This document shows positions 18,468 through 27,214 of a DNA stretch of 64,000 bases, piece after piece. The notes under the pieces are model-generated. The model was not told where the DNA came from. It ran no database searches and was given only the letters and a program-made list of their open reading frames with translations. The translations under genes were made by a program, and so were the position numbers. The stretch comes from Amarolinea sp964580725 (lineage in GTDB: Bacteria; Chloroflexota; Anaerolineae; SSC4; Amarolineaceae): the NCBI GenBank assembly GCA_964580725.1, contig CAZOLV010000010.1, positions 14,711 through 78,710 on the forward strand, read 5' to 3'. Position 1 is the stretch's first letter. Each line of letters opens with the position of its first letter.

Positions 18468-18484
18468 AAAGCCCGCATGAATTC

Positions 18485-18640
18485 CTACCACACCACGTCG
18501 GCGTAAAACGCACGTATCGCCAGGTCGGAGGTGACCAAGGGGCACACCAAGAGACTTGCCGTCGCCACAATCGTGCGGTTCGCCGGGTCCTTGTGCTCCC
18601 AAGCCAGGGCGAGGTTCTTGAGCCAGATCGTTTCCGTACC
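18485..18640 (-). pseudogene. C-terminal remnant of a PIN-domain (VapC-like) toxin gene
   Basis: On the minus strand a frame of about 51 codons reads TIWLKNLALAWEHKDPANRT, then IVATASLLVCPLVTSDLAI and RAFYADVVW, and ends at a TAG (18487-18485). HKDPANR-IVATA, LVTSD and a terminal VVW are the hallmark end of VapC-type PIN ribonucleases; the first half of the domain is missing. The frame enters the 21-bp minisatellite at about 18637, so the 5' part was replaced by, or is hidden behind, the repeat array and the assembly gap. No start codon or antitoxin gene is visible. It is convergent with sdhB. Confidence 0.75.
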
Positions 18641-18919
18641 CCTATTTCCTATCTCCTCACCCCTATTTCCTATCTCCTCACCCCTATTTCCTATCTCCTC
18701 ACCCCTATTTCCTATCCCCTCACCCCTATTTCCTATCTCCTCACCCCTATTNNNNNNNNNNNNNNNNNNNNNNNNNNNNNNNNNNNNNNNNNNNNNNNNN
18801 NNNNNNNNNNNNNNNNNNNNNNNNNNNNNNNNNNNNNNNNNNNNNNNNNNNCCTCACCCCTATTTCCTATCCCCTCACCCCTATTTCCTATCTCCTCACC
18901 CCTATTTCCTATCCCCTCA
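18637..18919. repeat. 21-bp minisatellite interrupted by an assembly gap
   Basis: Head-to-tail copies of a C/T-rich 21-bp unit (core CCTATTTCCTATCTCCTCA, with a CCCCTCA variant) occupy 18637-18751 and 18852-18919. Because the unit length is divisible by three and lacks stops in some frames, it produces long spurious open frames. The last copy touches the stop codon of the gene at 18917-19417. Confidence 0.95.
18752..18851. other. Assembly gap (100 N)
   Basis: Exactly 100 unknown bases inside the 21-bp minisatellite; the true length and copy number are unknown. Confidence 0.98.
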
Positions 18920-19417
18920 CTTCCCCATCACCACTTCCCCATTGATCCACACCCGGCGCGGCGCGGTCAGCAGCTTCTTCAGGTGCCGCACGAACTGTTG
19001 ACGGGTGGCCGGCGGCAGGGTCTGGAATCCGTTCAGGTCCAACCGGTAATCTACCCGGTCCACCCAGGGACTGAGCAGCATCCGCTTGAACCCCCGCCGG
19101 TCCATTCTGGCGAAGGCGTTGTTGGCGTACCACTGAACGATGCGCGCCGCAATCAGCGGTTCGTATTGACCGCTGTGTGCGCTCTTTTCTGTGAAATCGA
19201 AGGGATGAACGAACTCGATCTGGCTGCGGTTCTTCTGCCAGAAACCAGGGGCGTTGGCGGCGATCTCAGCGGGCGTATCACCCAGCGAGACGATCTGCGG
19301 GTTGGCGGCGCCCGTGAGGATGCCGACCAGATTACGAATCTGCACGTCGAGATTGACCTGCGGCGCCGAGATGCGGATCGTCTCCCGGTCGGCGCGCAGC
19401 GTGAAATCGAGAATCAT
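18917..19417 (-). CDS. Hypothetical protein, 166 residues
   Basis: I do not recognise this protein. It begins MILDFTLRADRETIRIS, is soluble and mixed alpha/beta in appearance, with an Arg-rich second half (MDRRGFKRMLL, VRHLKKLL). The start at 19417 is preferred over one at 19468 because the upstream region forms the 10-bp inverted repeat at 19441-19483, read here as a terminator of the preceding gene; the ribosome site (AGGT) is weak. It lies 76 bp downstream of the NCS2 permease gene on the same strand and its last codons abut the minisatellite. Whether it belongs to the catabolic cluster is unclear. Confidence 0.6.
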   Translation of the reverse strand: MILDFTLRADRETIRISAPQVNLDVQIRNLVGILTGAANPQIVSLGDTPAEIAANAPGFWQKNRSQIEFVHPFDFTEKSAHSGQYEPLIAARIVQWYANNAFARMDRRGFKRMLLSPWVDRVDYRLDLNGFQTLPPATRQQFVRHLKKLLTAPRRVWINGEVVMGK

Positions 19418-19440
19418 AAGACCTGGCGCACAAAGAAAGA

Positions 19441-19483
19441 ACTTCCGAGGCCGCCAGCAAGACGCCATGCGAACCTCGGAAGT
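19441..19483 (-). terminator. Probable terminator after the NCS2 permease gene
   Basis: ACTTCCGAGG (19441-19450) and CCTCGGAAGT (19474-19483) are a perfect 10-bp inverted repeat. On the minus strand the hairpin is followed by TCTTTCTTTG. It begins 11 bp after the permease stop and probably ends, or attenuates, the catabolic operon. The loop is long (23 nt). Confidence 0.5.
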
Positions 19484-19493
19484 CCGGCGTGAC

Positions 19494-20909
19494 CTACTTG
19501 TTCAGAATGTCAGCGCGCACCTGCGGCGGCTTGAAGAAATAGGTGATCAGGTTGAAGATGATGCCCACCACGGCGCCGGTCGCAATTGCCGGCCAGCCGT
19601 TGGGGAAGATGCCTTGCAGGATCGGAATGGGCAGGAAACCGTTGGGGAAGCCGATGTTGCCGCCGATACCGATGATCAGAATGACAGCGCCGATCGCCAG
19701 TTGCTTGGGATCGTACAGGTTGACCTTCTCGGCCATCATGAGTGCGACACCTTGCATACCGATGACGCCGAACAGGTAGATGGCCAGGCCGCCCGATACC
19801 GCCGTCGGAATGCTGGCAATCGCCTCGGCCAGCGGCCCGATGAAGCCGAGGATCATGGCGATGACGCCGGCGGTAATCAAGGCTGGCCCGGCGTAGTTGC
19901 GGGTGATCACCATCAGCGAGTTGTTTTCGCCGTAGTTGGTGCCCGCCGTCGAGCCAAAGAGACCGTTGATGAAGTCATCCAGACCGTCCAGAACCAGATT
20001 CAGGCCAACGTATTCGGCCAGCCCGTATTTTTGGCGGCCTTGTTCTTCTGCCAGGTGATCCACATAGAGCGAAATCTGGTAGAGGTGCGCCGTTGATTCC
20101 GGGATCGTGGCAATGGCCATGATGCCGATGCCGACGATCGCCGTCAAGGTCAGCGGGTCGTTAAAGCGCGGCAACGTAATGACCGGCGCACGCAGCAGAG
20201 CTTCTTGGCCGAACGCCTGGAAGTTGACCAGACCGAGCGGAATCGAAACGACGTAACCGATGATTGCCGCCAGCAGAATGGGCAGCATCCCGATGAAGCC
20301 TTTGCCCTGCAGGTAGACCGACAGGATGTAGGCAGCCAGCAGCGTGACGATCGCTGCCGTCCACCAGCGCATCTGCATACCGGCGTCGGTCACGCCGCAG
20401 CAGCTACCGCTGGACATGTTCAGCGCCGCCGCACCCAGACCGATGCCGATGGTGCAGGCGACGGCGCCGGTGACGACCGGCGGCAGCACGTTGTCCAACG
20501 CCTTCTTGCCGCCCGACGCACGGATGATGAAGCCCACCACGACGTTGATGATCGCTGTGGCAATGAAGCCGGCGGTGACGACCGAGATGACTTCTGGCGG
20601 AGCCACCGCGCCAGTGACGCCTTTGGCCGCCATGATGCCGGCCACTGCCGTGATGTAGCTGAAGCTCGAACCGTAATAGAGCGGAATGTAGGTGCCCAGC
20701 ATCATCTTGCTGGCGATCAGAGTGATAACCGTGCCGAGACCGGTGATCGTAAGCACGGTGCTGACGGGAAATTTCATCAGAATAGCGCACAGCACGGTGG
20801 CGGGGAACATCGTCAGTACGTGCTGAAAGCCAAGCAAAACCATCTGGCCAAACGGAGGTTGGTCGTTCGGCAGATAACCCATGACTTTGGGTGCGTTCTT
20901 TGCAGCCAT
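19494..20909 (-). CDS. NCS2-family nucleobase:cation symporter (uracil/xanthine permease type)
   Basis: 471 residues with about 12-14 membrane helices. The N-terminal GFQHVLTMFPATVLCAILM segment (QH motif of NCS2 helix 1), YYGSSFSYI, and the SGGLAIYLFGVIGMQG segment are typical of UraA/XanQ proteins, which import uracil, xanthine or urate with protons. It lies downstream of the CoxG-like gene and molybdenum hydroxylase genes, fitting uptake of the substrate of the pathway. The 231-bp interval 20910-21140 before it holds no gene and no riboswitch that I can recognise, but could contain an internal promoter. Confidence 0.92.
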   Translation of the reverse strand: MAAKNAPKVMGYLPNDQPPFGQMVLLGFQHVLTMFPATVLCAILMKFPVSTVLTITGLGTVITLIASKMMLGTYIPLYYGSSFSYITAVAGIMAAKGVTGAVAPPEVISVVTAGFIATAIINVVVGFIIRASGGKKALDNVLPPVVTGAVACTIGIGLGAAALNMSSGSCCGVTDAGMQMRWWTAAIVTLLAAYILSVYLQGKGFIGMLPILLAAIIGYVVSIPLGLVNFQAFGQEALLRAPVITLPRFNDPLTLTAIVGIGIMAIATIPESTAHLYQISLYVDHLAEEQGRQKYGLAEYVGLNLVLDGLDDFINGLFGSTAGTNYGENNSLMVITRNYAGPALITAGVIAMILGFIGPLAEAIASIPTAVSGGLAIYLFGVIGMQGVALMMAEKVNLYDPKQLAIGAVILIIGIGGNIGFPNGFLPIPILQGIFPNGWPAIATGAVVGIIFNLITYFFKPPQVRADILNK

Positions 20910-21140
20910 CGAATCCTTCCTTTGCCTTCGTAAAGTTGGGATCGCGACAGATTCAGCCAGGCGGGCGACTGTCTGGACCGATCGCCATCCGCATCGAACC
21001 GGACGATGACGCTCGTTGAATCGTCAGTCCACGCGTCGTTGGGCGCTGACGCTCATCGGGGCGAACCACGAGAATCATGGGGCGCAGACCTCCTTCATTC
21101 GAAGATTTCTGTTCGGGCAGGGGACAAGGGGATGGGGAGA

Positions 21141-21788
21141 TCATGAACAGCGGGACAGGATCAGCGCCAACACGATCAGCGCGGCGACGGCTGGAACCAA
21201 ATACAGGATAAGCCGCCGCTGCGGGTTGGCAAGCGCCTGCGCCGCCACATCGCTGACCACATCCTTCGCCACTGCCACCGCAAACTCCATCTCGGTTGGC
21301 GGCGTGTACTCCACTGCCTGTCCCGCCGATGCCGCCACGCGCGCCTCCAACGCTTTGTCGAGCGCCGTCAGCCCCTGTCGCACCATGCTCTTACTGACCG
21401 TTTCGATGCTGCGCTGACCGACGCTGGCGATCTTGCCGCCCACGGTGACATCCCCCTCGTACTTCATCAGCGTCTTGCGGCTGCCGTCTACCATCTGTTC
21501 CAACATCTGCACCCGGCCAACCCCTTTGCCAAACCCCTGCGCCCCCTTGCCCTCAGCGGTCAGCGTCAGGCTCTCCGGCGCGACCTCATCGGACACGATC
21601 ACCTTGCCCGCAAAGACGCCGGTCACAGGTCCGATGTGCAGGTTCATCGCCCCCTCGAACTCGCTGTCGCTGAGCCTGGTCAGGCGCTGCGTCCCCGGCA
21701 GCGCCGTTGCCAGCACATCAGGGTCACGTATCAGCTTCCAGACCTCCTCACGCGGGCCGTTGAACAGGTATTCGCCTTCCAGTTTCAT
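21141..21788 (-). CDS. CoxG-like SRPBCC protein with C-terminal membrane anchor
   Basis: 215 residues. The first ~150 match the CoxG/SRPBCC fold (MKLEGEYLFNGPREEVWKLI, GRVQMLEQMVDG, DVTVGGKIASVGQR). A linker leads to a C-terminal hydrophobic helix (RRLILYLVPAVAALIVLALI). In carbon monoxide dehydrogenase clusters CoxG helps recruit the molybdenum enzyme to the membrane. Here it follows the large subunit by 21 bp and probably tethers the molybdenum hydroxylase so that electrons reach the respiratory chain. Confidence 0.88.
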   Translation of the reverse strand: MKLEGEYLFNGPREEVWKLIRDPDVLATALPGTQRLTRLSDSEFEGAMNLHIGPVTGVFAGKVIVSDEVAPESLTLTAEGKGAQGFGKGVGRVQMLEQMVDGSRKTLMKYEGDVTVGGKIASVGQRSIETVSKSMVRQGLTALDKALEARVAASAGQAVEYTPPTEMEFAVAVAKDVVSDVAAQALANPQRRLILYLVPAVAALIVLALILSRCS

Positions 21789-21809
21789 GTGCGGTCCTTC
21801 CCCTCGCCG

Positions 21810-24170
21810 TCACCCCAGGTTGCCGTACAGTTCGTACAGCCGATTGGGGCTGAGCGGCGATTGCATGATCTCAATCCTGTGATCGGCCGCCTGATCGGCC
21901 GTGCTGAGCGCATTTTCCACCGCGCTGACGAACGCCGCCGGCGTCGGAATGGCGCCAGCCTCGCCCACGCCCTTCGATCCCATCGGGTTGAGTGGCGATG
22001 GGGTGTTCAAGTGCCCGATCTCGATCTTGGGCGGCATGTCGAGCGCATTGGGCAGCAGATAGTCGGCCAGCGAACCGTTGAGCAGTTGCCCGGTTTCATC
22101 GTAGACCAACTGCTCGTAGAACGATTGGCCAACTCCCATCGAGACGCCGCCGTGAATCTGGCCTTCCACGATCAGCGGATTGAGTACCGTGCCGCAGTCG
22201 TGCGCCATCACGTAGCGCTTGATCTCCACCATCATCGTTTCCGGGTCAACTTCCACGATCATGGCCACGGTTCCGCTGGCCGTCGCCCCGTACTGCGGGC
22301 CGAAGTATTGGGTAGATTCCAGCCCCGGCTCGGTGCCTGGTTCCACCGAACCGCGCATCGGATTGGCGCGCACTGCCAACTCAGCCAGACTGATGCGCTG
22401 CGTCGGAATATCGGCCACGCGTACCTCGCCGTCGCTGATTTCCAGCTCCTCGGACGGCGCATCGAGCAGCTTACTTGCCAGCTTGAGGATCTTTCCGCGT
22501 ACCGCCAGCGCCGCAGCGTTGACGGCGTTGCCCGCCACCACGGCGCCGCGGCTGGCAAAGGTACCCGTGCCCCAGTGGAACTGCGCCGTGTCCCCCGTCA
22601 CCACGTGCACATCGGCCGGCGTCACTCCCAGGTGCTCGGCCGCCACCTGCGCAAATGAGGTGAAGTGCCCCTGGCCCTGCGTCCCCACACCCGTCGCCAG
22701 GTTGATCTTGCCGCTGTTGGCCACCGTCACGCGCGCCCCTTCGTATGGCCCCACACCGCAGCTTTCGGTGAAGCAGGCCAGGCCGATGCCCACATGCTTG
22801 CCCTGCGCCCGCAGGCGCGGCTGTTCCTCGCGCACGAACTGATCGTAGGCGATCATCTCTTTGGCCATTTGCAGCGTCGCCGGGAAGTTGGCGCTGTCGT
22901 AGACCTGCTCGGCGAAATCTTGCCCAATGATCGTCTGATGGAAGGGGAAGGCGTCCGGCGGAATCAGGTTGCGCCGGCGCAGTTCGGTGGGTTCGATGCC
23001 CAGGGTGCGGGCGGCCGCGTCCATGATGCGCTCCATCACGAAGACACCCTGCGGCCGGCCGGCGCCGCGCACCGGCGTGACGATCATCTTGTTGGTGAAA
23101 ACCACCTTGTACTCGGTGTGGAAGTTGGGAATGTCATATGGCCCCATCGTATGGGTTTGGGTGTTCAGCGGCACCGTCAGGGCGTAGGGATCGTAAGCGC
23201 CGGTGTCGTGGAGGAAGACATCCTTCATCCCCAAGACTTTGCCGTCATGCGTCAGGGCCAGTTCCACATCGTGAATCTGGCTGCGCTCCTGCGTTGTGCA
23301 GACGAAATTCTCGGCGCGGTCTTCGATCCATTTGATCGGGCGGCCCAGTTTCATCGTGGCCCAACACAGCAGCACTTCTTCCGGTTGCGCCAGCATGATC
23401 TTGGGGCCGAAGCCGCCGCCCACGAAGGGCGCAATGACGCGCACATCGCTTTCGGGCAGGCCGAGCAGGCTCGCCATCACATTGCGCAGCGCGATGGGCG
23501 CCTGGGTCGTGGCCCACATCGTCAACTGCTGCATCTTGGGGTCCCACCAGGCGACATAGCCCCGATTCTCCAGCGCCGCCGCGGCGCCGCGATCCACAAC
23601 GATGCGCCGGCTGACCACGACATCGGCGCGCGCGCGCGCCGCCGCATAATCGCCCTTGTGCTGCACCACGTGCGCCGCCAGATTGCTCGGCAGGTCATCG
23701 TGCACCAGCGGCGCCGCGGGCGCCAGCGCCTGTTCCAGGTCGGCTGCCGCCTCCAGCGGCTCCAGATCGGCGATGATGCTGGCCAGGGCATCTTCGGCGA
23801 CGTAGCGGCTTTCGGCAATCACCACCGCCAACGGCTCTCCCACGTGCCGCGCCTTGTCTTTGACCAGCGGAATCTGCGTGCGTTTGTTGAAAACCAGGCC
23901 GGGGATCGAATGAGGGGTCGGCACCAGCAGCGGGCCTGGACGCCAGAAACTGCCCATCTCCTCGGCGGTGTAGACTGCCGTCACCCCTGGCAGCGTCTTG
24001 GCCGCCGTCGTATCGAGGCTGAGCAGGCGGGCATGGGCGTATTCGCTGCGCAGGAACGCCGCATGCAGCATCCCCGGCATCTGCACATCGTCCACGAACA
24101 GCGCCTGCCCCGTCAGGAGGCGTGGGTCTTCGTTGCGACGGATGCGTTGACCGATGTACTTGTGGCTCAT
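21810..24170 (-). CDS. Molybdenum hydroxylase large (Mo-cofactor) subunit, xanthine dehydrogenase/form II CODH-like
   Basis: 786 residues from the ATG at 24170, one base after the small-subunit stop; a longer frame upstream lacks homology. The N-terminal YIGQRIRRNEDPRLLTGQA and FVGGGFGPKI are family hallmarks. The active-site loop is PVRGAGRPQG, which resembles the YRGAGR motif of xanthine dehydrogenases and form II enzymes and not the Cys-containing loop of genuine CO dehydrogenases (form I). The molybdenum-ligating Glu region (KGVGEAG) is present near the C-terminus. It would hydroxylate an N-heterocycle or aldehyde using water, with electrons passing to the FeS and FAD subunits. Substrate unknown. 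Confidence 0.9.
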   Translation of the reverse strand: MSHKYIGQRIRRNEDPRLLTGQALFVDDVQMPGMLHAAFLRSEYAHARLLSLDTTAAKTLPGVTAVYTAEEMGSFWRPGPLLVPTPHSIPGLVFNKRTQIPLVKDKARHVGEPLAVVIAESRYVAEDALASIIADLEPLEAAADLEQALAPAAPLVHDDLPSNLAAHVVQHKGDYAAARARADVVVSRRIVVDRGAAAALENRGYVAWWDPKMQQLTMWATTQAPIALRNVMASLLGLPESDVRVIAPFVGGGFGPKIMLAQPEEVLLCWATMKLGRPIKWIEDRAENFVCTTQERSQIHDVELALTHDGKVLGMKDVFLHDTGAYDPYALTVPLNTQTHTMGPYDIPNFHTEYKVVFTNKMIVTPVRGAGRPQGVFVMERIMDAAARTLGIEPTELRRRNLIPPDAFPFHQTIIGQDFAEQVYDSANFPATLQMAKEMIAYDQFVREEQPRLRAQGKHVGIGLACFTESCGVGPYEGARVTVANSGKINLATGVGTQGQGHFTSFAQVAAEHLGVTPADVHVVTGDTAQFHWGTGTFASRGAVVAGNAVNAAALAVRGKILKLASKLLDAPSEELEISDGEVRVADIPTQRISLAELAVRANPMRGSVEPGTEPGLESTQYFGPQYGATASGTVAMIVEVDPETMMVEIKRYVMAHDCGTVLNPLIVEGQIHGGVSMGVGQSFYEQLVYDETGQLLNGSLADYLLPNALDMPPKIEIGHLNTPSPLNPMGSKGVGEAGAIPTPAAFVSAVENALSTADQAADHRIEIMQSPLSPNRLYELYGNLG

Positions 24171-24171
24171 C

Positions 24172-24657
24172 TCAACCGCCTTTCTGCGCCATGCGCGTCG
24201 CCGCGTCGAGCGTCGCTTCGACGATGTGCTGGTAGCCGGTGCAGCGGCAGAGATTGCCGGCCAGCGCCTCACGCGCCTCGGCTTCGCTTGGCTGCGGGTT
24301 TTCCTGCAAGAACGCGACGAGCGTCATCAGGAAGCCGGGTGTGCAGAAACCGCATTGCAGCGCATGGCGGTCGCGGAACGCTTCCTGCAGCGGGTGCATC
24401 TGGTCTGGCGTGCCCAGGCTCTCGACCGTCAGAACTTCGTGGCCGTGCGCCTGGACGGCGAACATCAGGCAAGAGCGCACCGGCCGGCCGTCGAGCAAAA
24501 TCGTGCAGCTACCGCAGACGCCGTGTTCGCAGCCGACATGGGTTCCGGTCAGGCCCAGTTCATGCCGGATGAAATCGGCCAGCAGCAGACGCGGCTCCAC
24601 CTGACGTTCGTAGCGACGCCCATTGACAGTCACAACAAGATCGAAAGAGGTGGACAT
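24172..24657 (-). CDS. Molybdenum hydroxylase small [2Fe-2S] subunit
   Basis: 161 residues with two [2Fe-2S] centres: the plant-type site CEHGVCGSCTILLDG with a later Cys (RSCL), and the helical-bundle site QCGFCTPGFLM plus CRCTGY. It relays electrons from the molybdenum centre to FAD. The gene is 5 bp after the FAD subunit and 1 bp before the large subunit, giving the order M-S-L (medium, small, large). Confidence 0.95.
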   Translation of the reverse strand: MSTSFDLVVTVNGRRYERQVEPRLLLADFIRHELGLTGTHVGCEHGVCGSCTILLDGRPVRSCLMFAVQAHGHEVLTVESLGTPDQMHPLQEAFRDRHALQCGFCTPGFLMTLVAFLQENPQPSEAEAREALAGNLCRCTGYQHIVEATLDAATRMAQKGG

Positions 24658-24662
24658 GGCGG

Positions 24663-25541
24663 CTATTTCCCTTCTGTGCGCTCGGCGTCTCGCTTGATCT
24701 GCTGCAAGGCGCGCCGCGTCAAAACGGCGGCCAGGCGGCGGCGATAGGCGGCCGAGGCGTGGATGTCGCCGGTGGGGTCAATGTCGAAGCGAGCGGCCGC
24801 CTGGGCGGCGGCTTCGATGGCGTTGGCGTCGAAGGGGCGCCCGTGCAGGGCTTTGGCCGCCTGCGCGCCGACCATCGGCTTTTCGCCCAGGCTCAGGAAG
24901 ACGAGCCGGGCGGACGGCGGGGTCACGATGGCGATCACACCGGCCAGCGGGAAAGCGCCATGCTGGCGTGCAACCTGCTGATAGCTGACGAAGCGCCGCG
25001 GCGGCAGCGGCGGGATGGCGATCTCGGTCAAAATCTCGTCCGGCTCTAGCGCGGTGGTATAGAGGCTGATGAAAAAATCGTCGGCGTTGACCCAACGATC
25101 ACCGCGGGCGCTGACCAGGTGCAGGCGGGCCTCCAACGCGGCGGCGGCGGCGGGCCAGTGGCCCGACGGATCGGCGTGCGCCAGGCTGCCCCCAAAGGTG
25201 CCTCGATTGCGGATCTGCGGATGGGCAATGTGCGGCGCCATCAGGCGCAGCAGGGGCGCTCGCTCCGCTGCCAGCGCATTGCGCTCGATCGTGCTGTGGC
25301 GCGTCATGGCGCCGATGACCAGCCCGCCGTTTTGACCGGGCCGGATGAAGCTCAACTCGGCAATGCCGTTCAGATCGAGCAGGGCGCCGGGCTGGCTCAG
25401 GCGGAAGTTCATGGCCGGAATCAGGCTTTGACCGCCCGCCAGCAGCTTGACCATCTCGCCCTGGGCATGGCGCCGGGTCAGTTCTTGCAGCGCCTCGCCG
25501 ATCGTTGGGGGCGCTGCATACTCGAATGGCGCTGGTTTCAT
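24663..25541 (-). CDS. Molybdenum hydroxylase FAD-binding (medium) subunit
   Basis: 292 residues from the ATG at 25541, whose ATGA overlaps the stop of the cyclase-family gene. FAD-binding motifs AGGQSLIPAMNFRL and NRGTFGGSLAHADPSG are as in CoxM/XdhB proteins. It accepts electrons from the FeS subunit and delivers them to NAD+, quinone or another acceptor. Complete M-S-L set with coupled translation. Confidence 0.94.
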   Translation of the reverse strand: MKPAPFEYAAPPTIGEALQELTRRHAQGEMVKLLAGGQSLIPAMNFRLSQPGALLDLNGIAELSFIRPGQNGGLVIGAMTRHSTIERNALAAERAPLLRLMAPHIAHPQIRNRGTFGGSLAHADPSGHWPAAAAALEARLHLVSARGDRWVNADDFFISLYTTALEPDEILTEIAIPPLPPRRFVSYQQVARQHGAFPLAGVIAIVTPPSARLVFLSLGEKPMVGAQAAKALHGRPFDANAIEAAAQAAARFDIDPTGDIHASAAYRRRLAAVLTRRALQQIKRDAERTEGK

Positions 25542-27214
25542 TGGCCCCCCTCCCTGATGGCGACGAAGCGCGCCCACATGGATTCGGCTTCCATCGCTTT
25601 CTGCGGGTAGCAGCCGATGTAGTAACGGCCGCTCGGCAGATCCAGGATATCGCCCGCCAGGTTTTCGGCGTGCACGATGCGCTTGGGGAAGAGGTTGAGG
25701 TGCATATCCTGATAGTAGTGATCGAGTGGATACATCTGGTCCCAGTCCTTGCCAAAGTCACGCAGCAGTTTGGCATTGGCCTCAGCGAAGGTCTTGGGGT
25801 GCCAGATGCGCATGATCGTGTTCATCGGATGATCGGCGCTCACCGCGTCTACGCCAATCCATTTGATCTTCATGTCGGCAACCCACTGTGAGAAGTCGGG
25901 CGACGGCCCCGGGTGTTTGACCATATAGCGGAACTCGTCTGCTTCAGGGCTGTACCAGCCGTACTTAGCCCACCCGGTCTTGATGATCAGAATGTCGCCC
26001 GGACGGATGTCCACCACATCCTGGATCATCTGCGGAGTATAAACACTGGCATTGCTGACGAGATGCGAAATGTCGGCGATCACGCCGGGGCCAACCCAAT
26101 CGGCGAGCGGAACTTCGCCAATGGCGCGCCCGGCGGGATAGAAGTGCTTTTCGCCGTCCATGTGACTGGCGATGTGGATGCTGGCGTTGCAGATCGAACC
26201 GTTGCGCCCCATGCCAAAATACTGCCCGCCCACGCGCTTGGTATAGGTGACGGTCAGCGGCACATAGTTCAGCCACTGTGGGGTTTGAGAGCTGAAGGGC
26301 GCCGTCAGGTCGAACAACTGCGCCTCTGCCAGCGCCGCAAAGAACTCATCTTCGTTCACGCCGTCGGGCGGTTGATAGGCGCAAATGCGCGCCCAGGCCG
26401 TTTCGACCTCCATGAAGGGGATCGGCATGATGGCGAACCAGGCGCGCTGATTCTTGAGACGGGCGATATCGCCCACGATCGCTTCGGCAAAGATCAGGTG
26501 CGCTTGCGGAATCGTGGTGTGGGTCAGTTGATAGTAGTCGTCGGGCGGGAACATCTCGTCCCAACTCTTGCCATACTTCTGCTTGAGCCTGGCCTCGGCG
26601 CGCTGGAAGTGGTTCTCGTGCATACGGCGAATGGGGGTGTTCATCGGGTGCTCGACGCAGCCGCAGTCCACGCCAACCACTTTCAGCTTCATCTCCAACG
26701 CCCAGGCGAAGAAATCGGGCGACGGGCCGGGATGCCGCACATAGAAGCCGAATTCTTTGGATTCGACGCCGCCCTGTGCGGCGGGATTGAAGACATCGGG
26801 TTGATCCCAGGAATAGCGGTGATAGCCGGTGTTGATGATCAGAATGTCGCCAGGGCGCACATCGGCGCGGCGCATGATCATCTCTGGCGTGTAGAGATCG
26901 TAATCCGACACCAGATCGGAGATGTCGGCCACGACGCCGGGGCCGCAGAGGGCGTGCAGCGGAATGTCGGCAATGGCGCGCCCGCCCGAATGAAAGGCGC
27001 GCTCGCCCACCAGGTGCGTGCCGACAGTATTGCTCCAGTTCAGAATCTGGCCGTTGGCCCCCTGCCCGCCACCGTAGGCTCCGGTGACACGCTTGAAGAA
27101 GTGAATCTCCAGAGATTTTTCACCCGGCCAGGGAGGCGTGAAAATGCTGCATCCCTGCGTCAGGTCGAACAGTTTGGCGTTGGCCAACCAGGTGACAAGA
27201 CGATCCTGGCTCAT
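25538..27214 (-). CDS. Tandemly duplicated cyclase-family (kynurenine formamidase-like) hydrolase
   Basis: 558 residues made of two homologous halves (about 1-285 and 286-558): both contain LFDLT, GPGVVADIS or GPGVIADIS, RPGDILII-TG and HPGPSPDF. The family (PF04199-like) hydrolyses amide, imide or lactone bonds with a metal held by an H-x3-H-x-D-x3-H pattern. The second half keeps it (His347, His351, Asp353, His357). In the first half the equivalent positions are Thr63, His67, Val69 and Ala73, so it is probably catalytically dead. ATGA overlaps on both sides couple it to the DUF1116 gene and the FAD subunit gene. Probable role: hydrolytic opening of the oxidised ring; substrate unknown. Confidence 0.85.
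   Translation of the reverse strand: MSQDRLVTWLANAKLFDLTQGCSIFTPPWPGEKSLEIHFFKRVTGAYGGGQGANGQILNWSNTVGTHLVGERAFHSGGRAIADIPLHALCGPGVVADISDLVSDYDLYTPEMIMRRADVRPGDILIINTGYHRYSWDQPDVFNPAAQGGVESKEFGFYVRHPGPSPDFFAWALEMKLKVVGVDCGCVEHPMNTPIRRMHENHFQRAEARLKQKYGKSWDEMFPPDDYYQLTHTTIPQAHLIFAEAIVGDIARLKNQRAWFAIMPIPFMEVETAWARICAYQPPDGVNEDEFFAALAEAQLFDLTAPFSSQTPQWLNYVPLTVTYTKRVGGQYFGMGRNGSICNASIHIASHMDGEKHFYPAGRAIGEVPLADWVGPGVIADISHLVSNASVYTPQMIQDVVDIRPGDILIIKTGWAKYGWYSPEADEFRYMVKHPGPSPDFSQWVADMKIKWIGVDAVSADHPMNTIMRIWHPKTFAEANAKLLRDFGKDWDQMYPLDHYYQDMHLNLFPKRIVHAENLAGDILDLPSGRYYIGCYPQKAMEAESMWARFVAIREGGQ

Noticed and set aside
18637..18919. CRISPR array
   Set aside because: Units are contiguous 21-bp repeats with no spacers and no cas genes are nearby.
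18531..19492. Plus-strand open frames reading the minisatellite as a repeat protein
   Set aside because: They arise because the 21-bp unit has no stops in those frames; they overlap the PIN remnant and a better minus-strand gene, and cross an N gap.
20910..21140. Purine riboswitch before the NCS2 permease gene
   Set aside because: I looked for the conserved purine or PRPP aptamer core and did not find it; only a 231-bp gene-free interval remains.
21141..25541. Carbon monoxide dehydrogenase (form I) cluster
   Set aside because: The large subunit has PVRGAGR and lacks the Cys-containing form I loop; the neighbours point to N-heterocycle metabolism.
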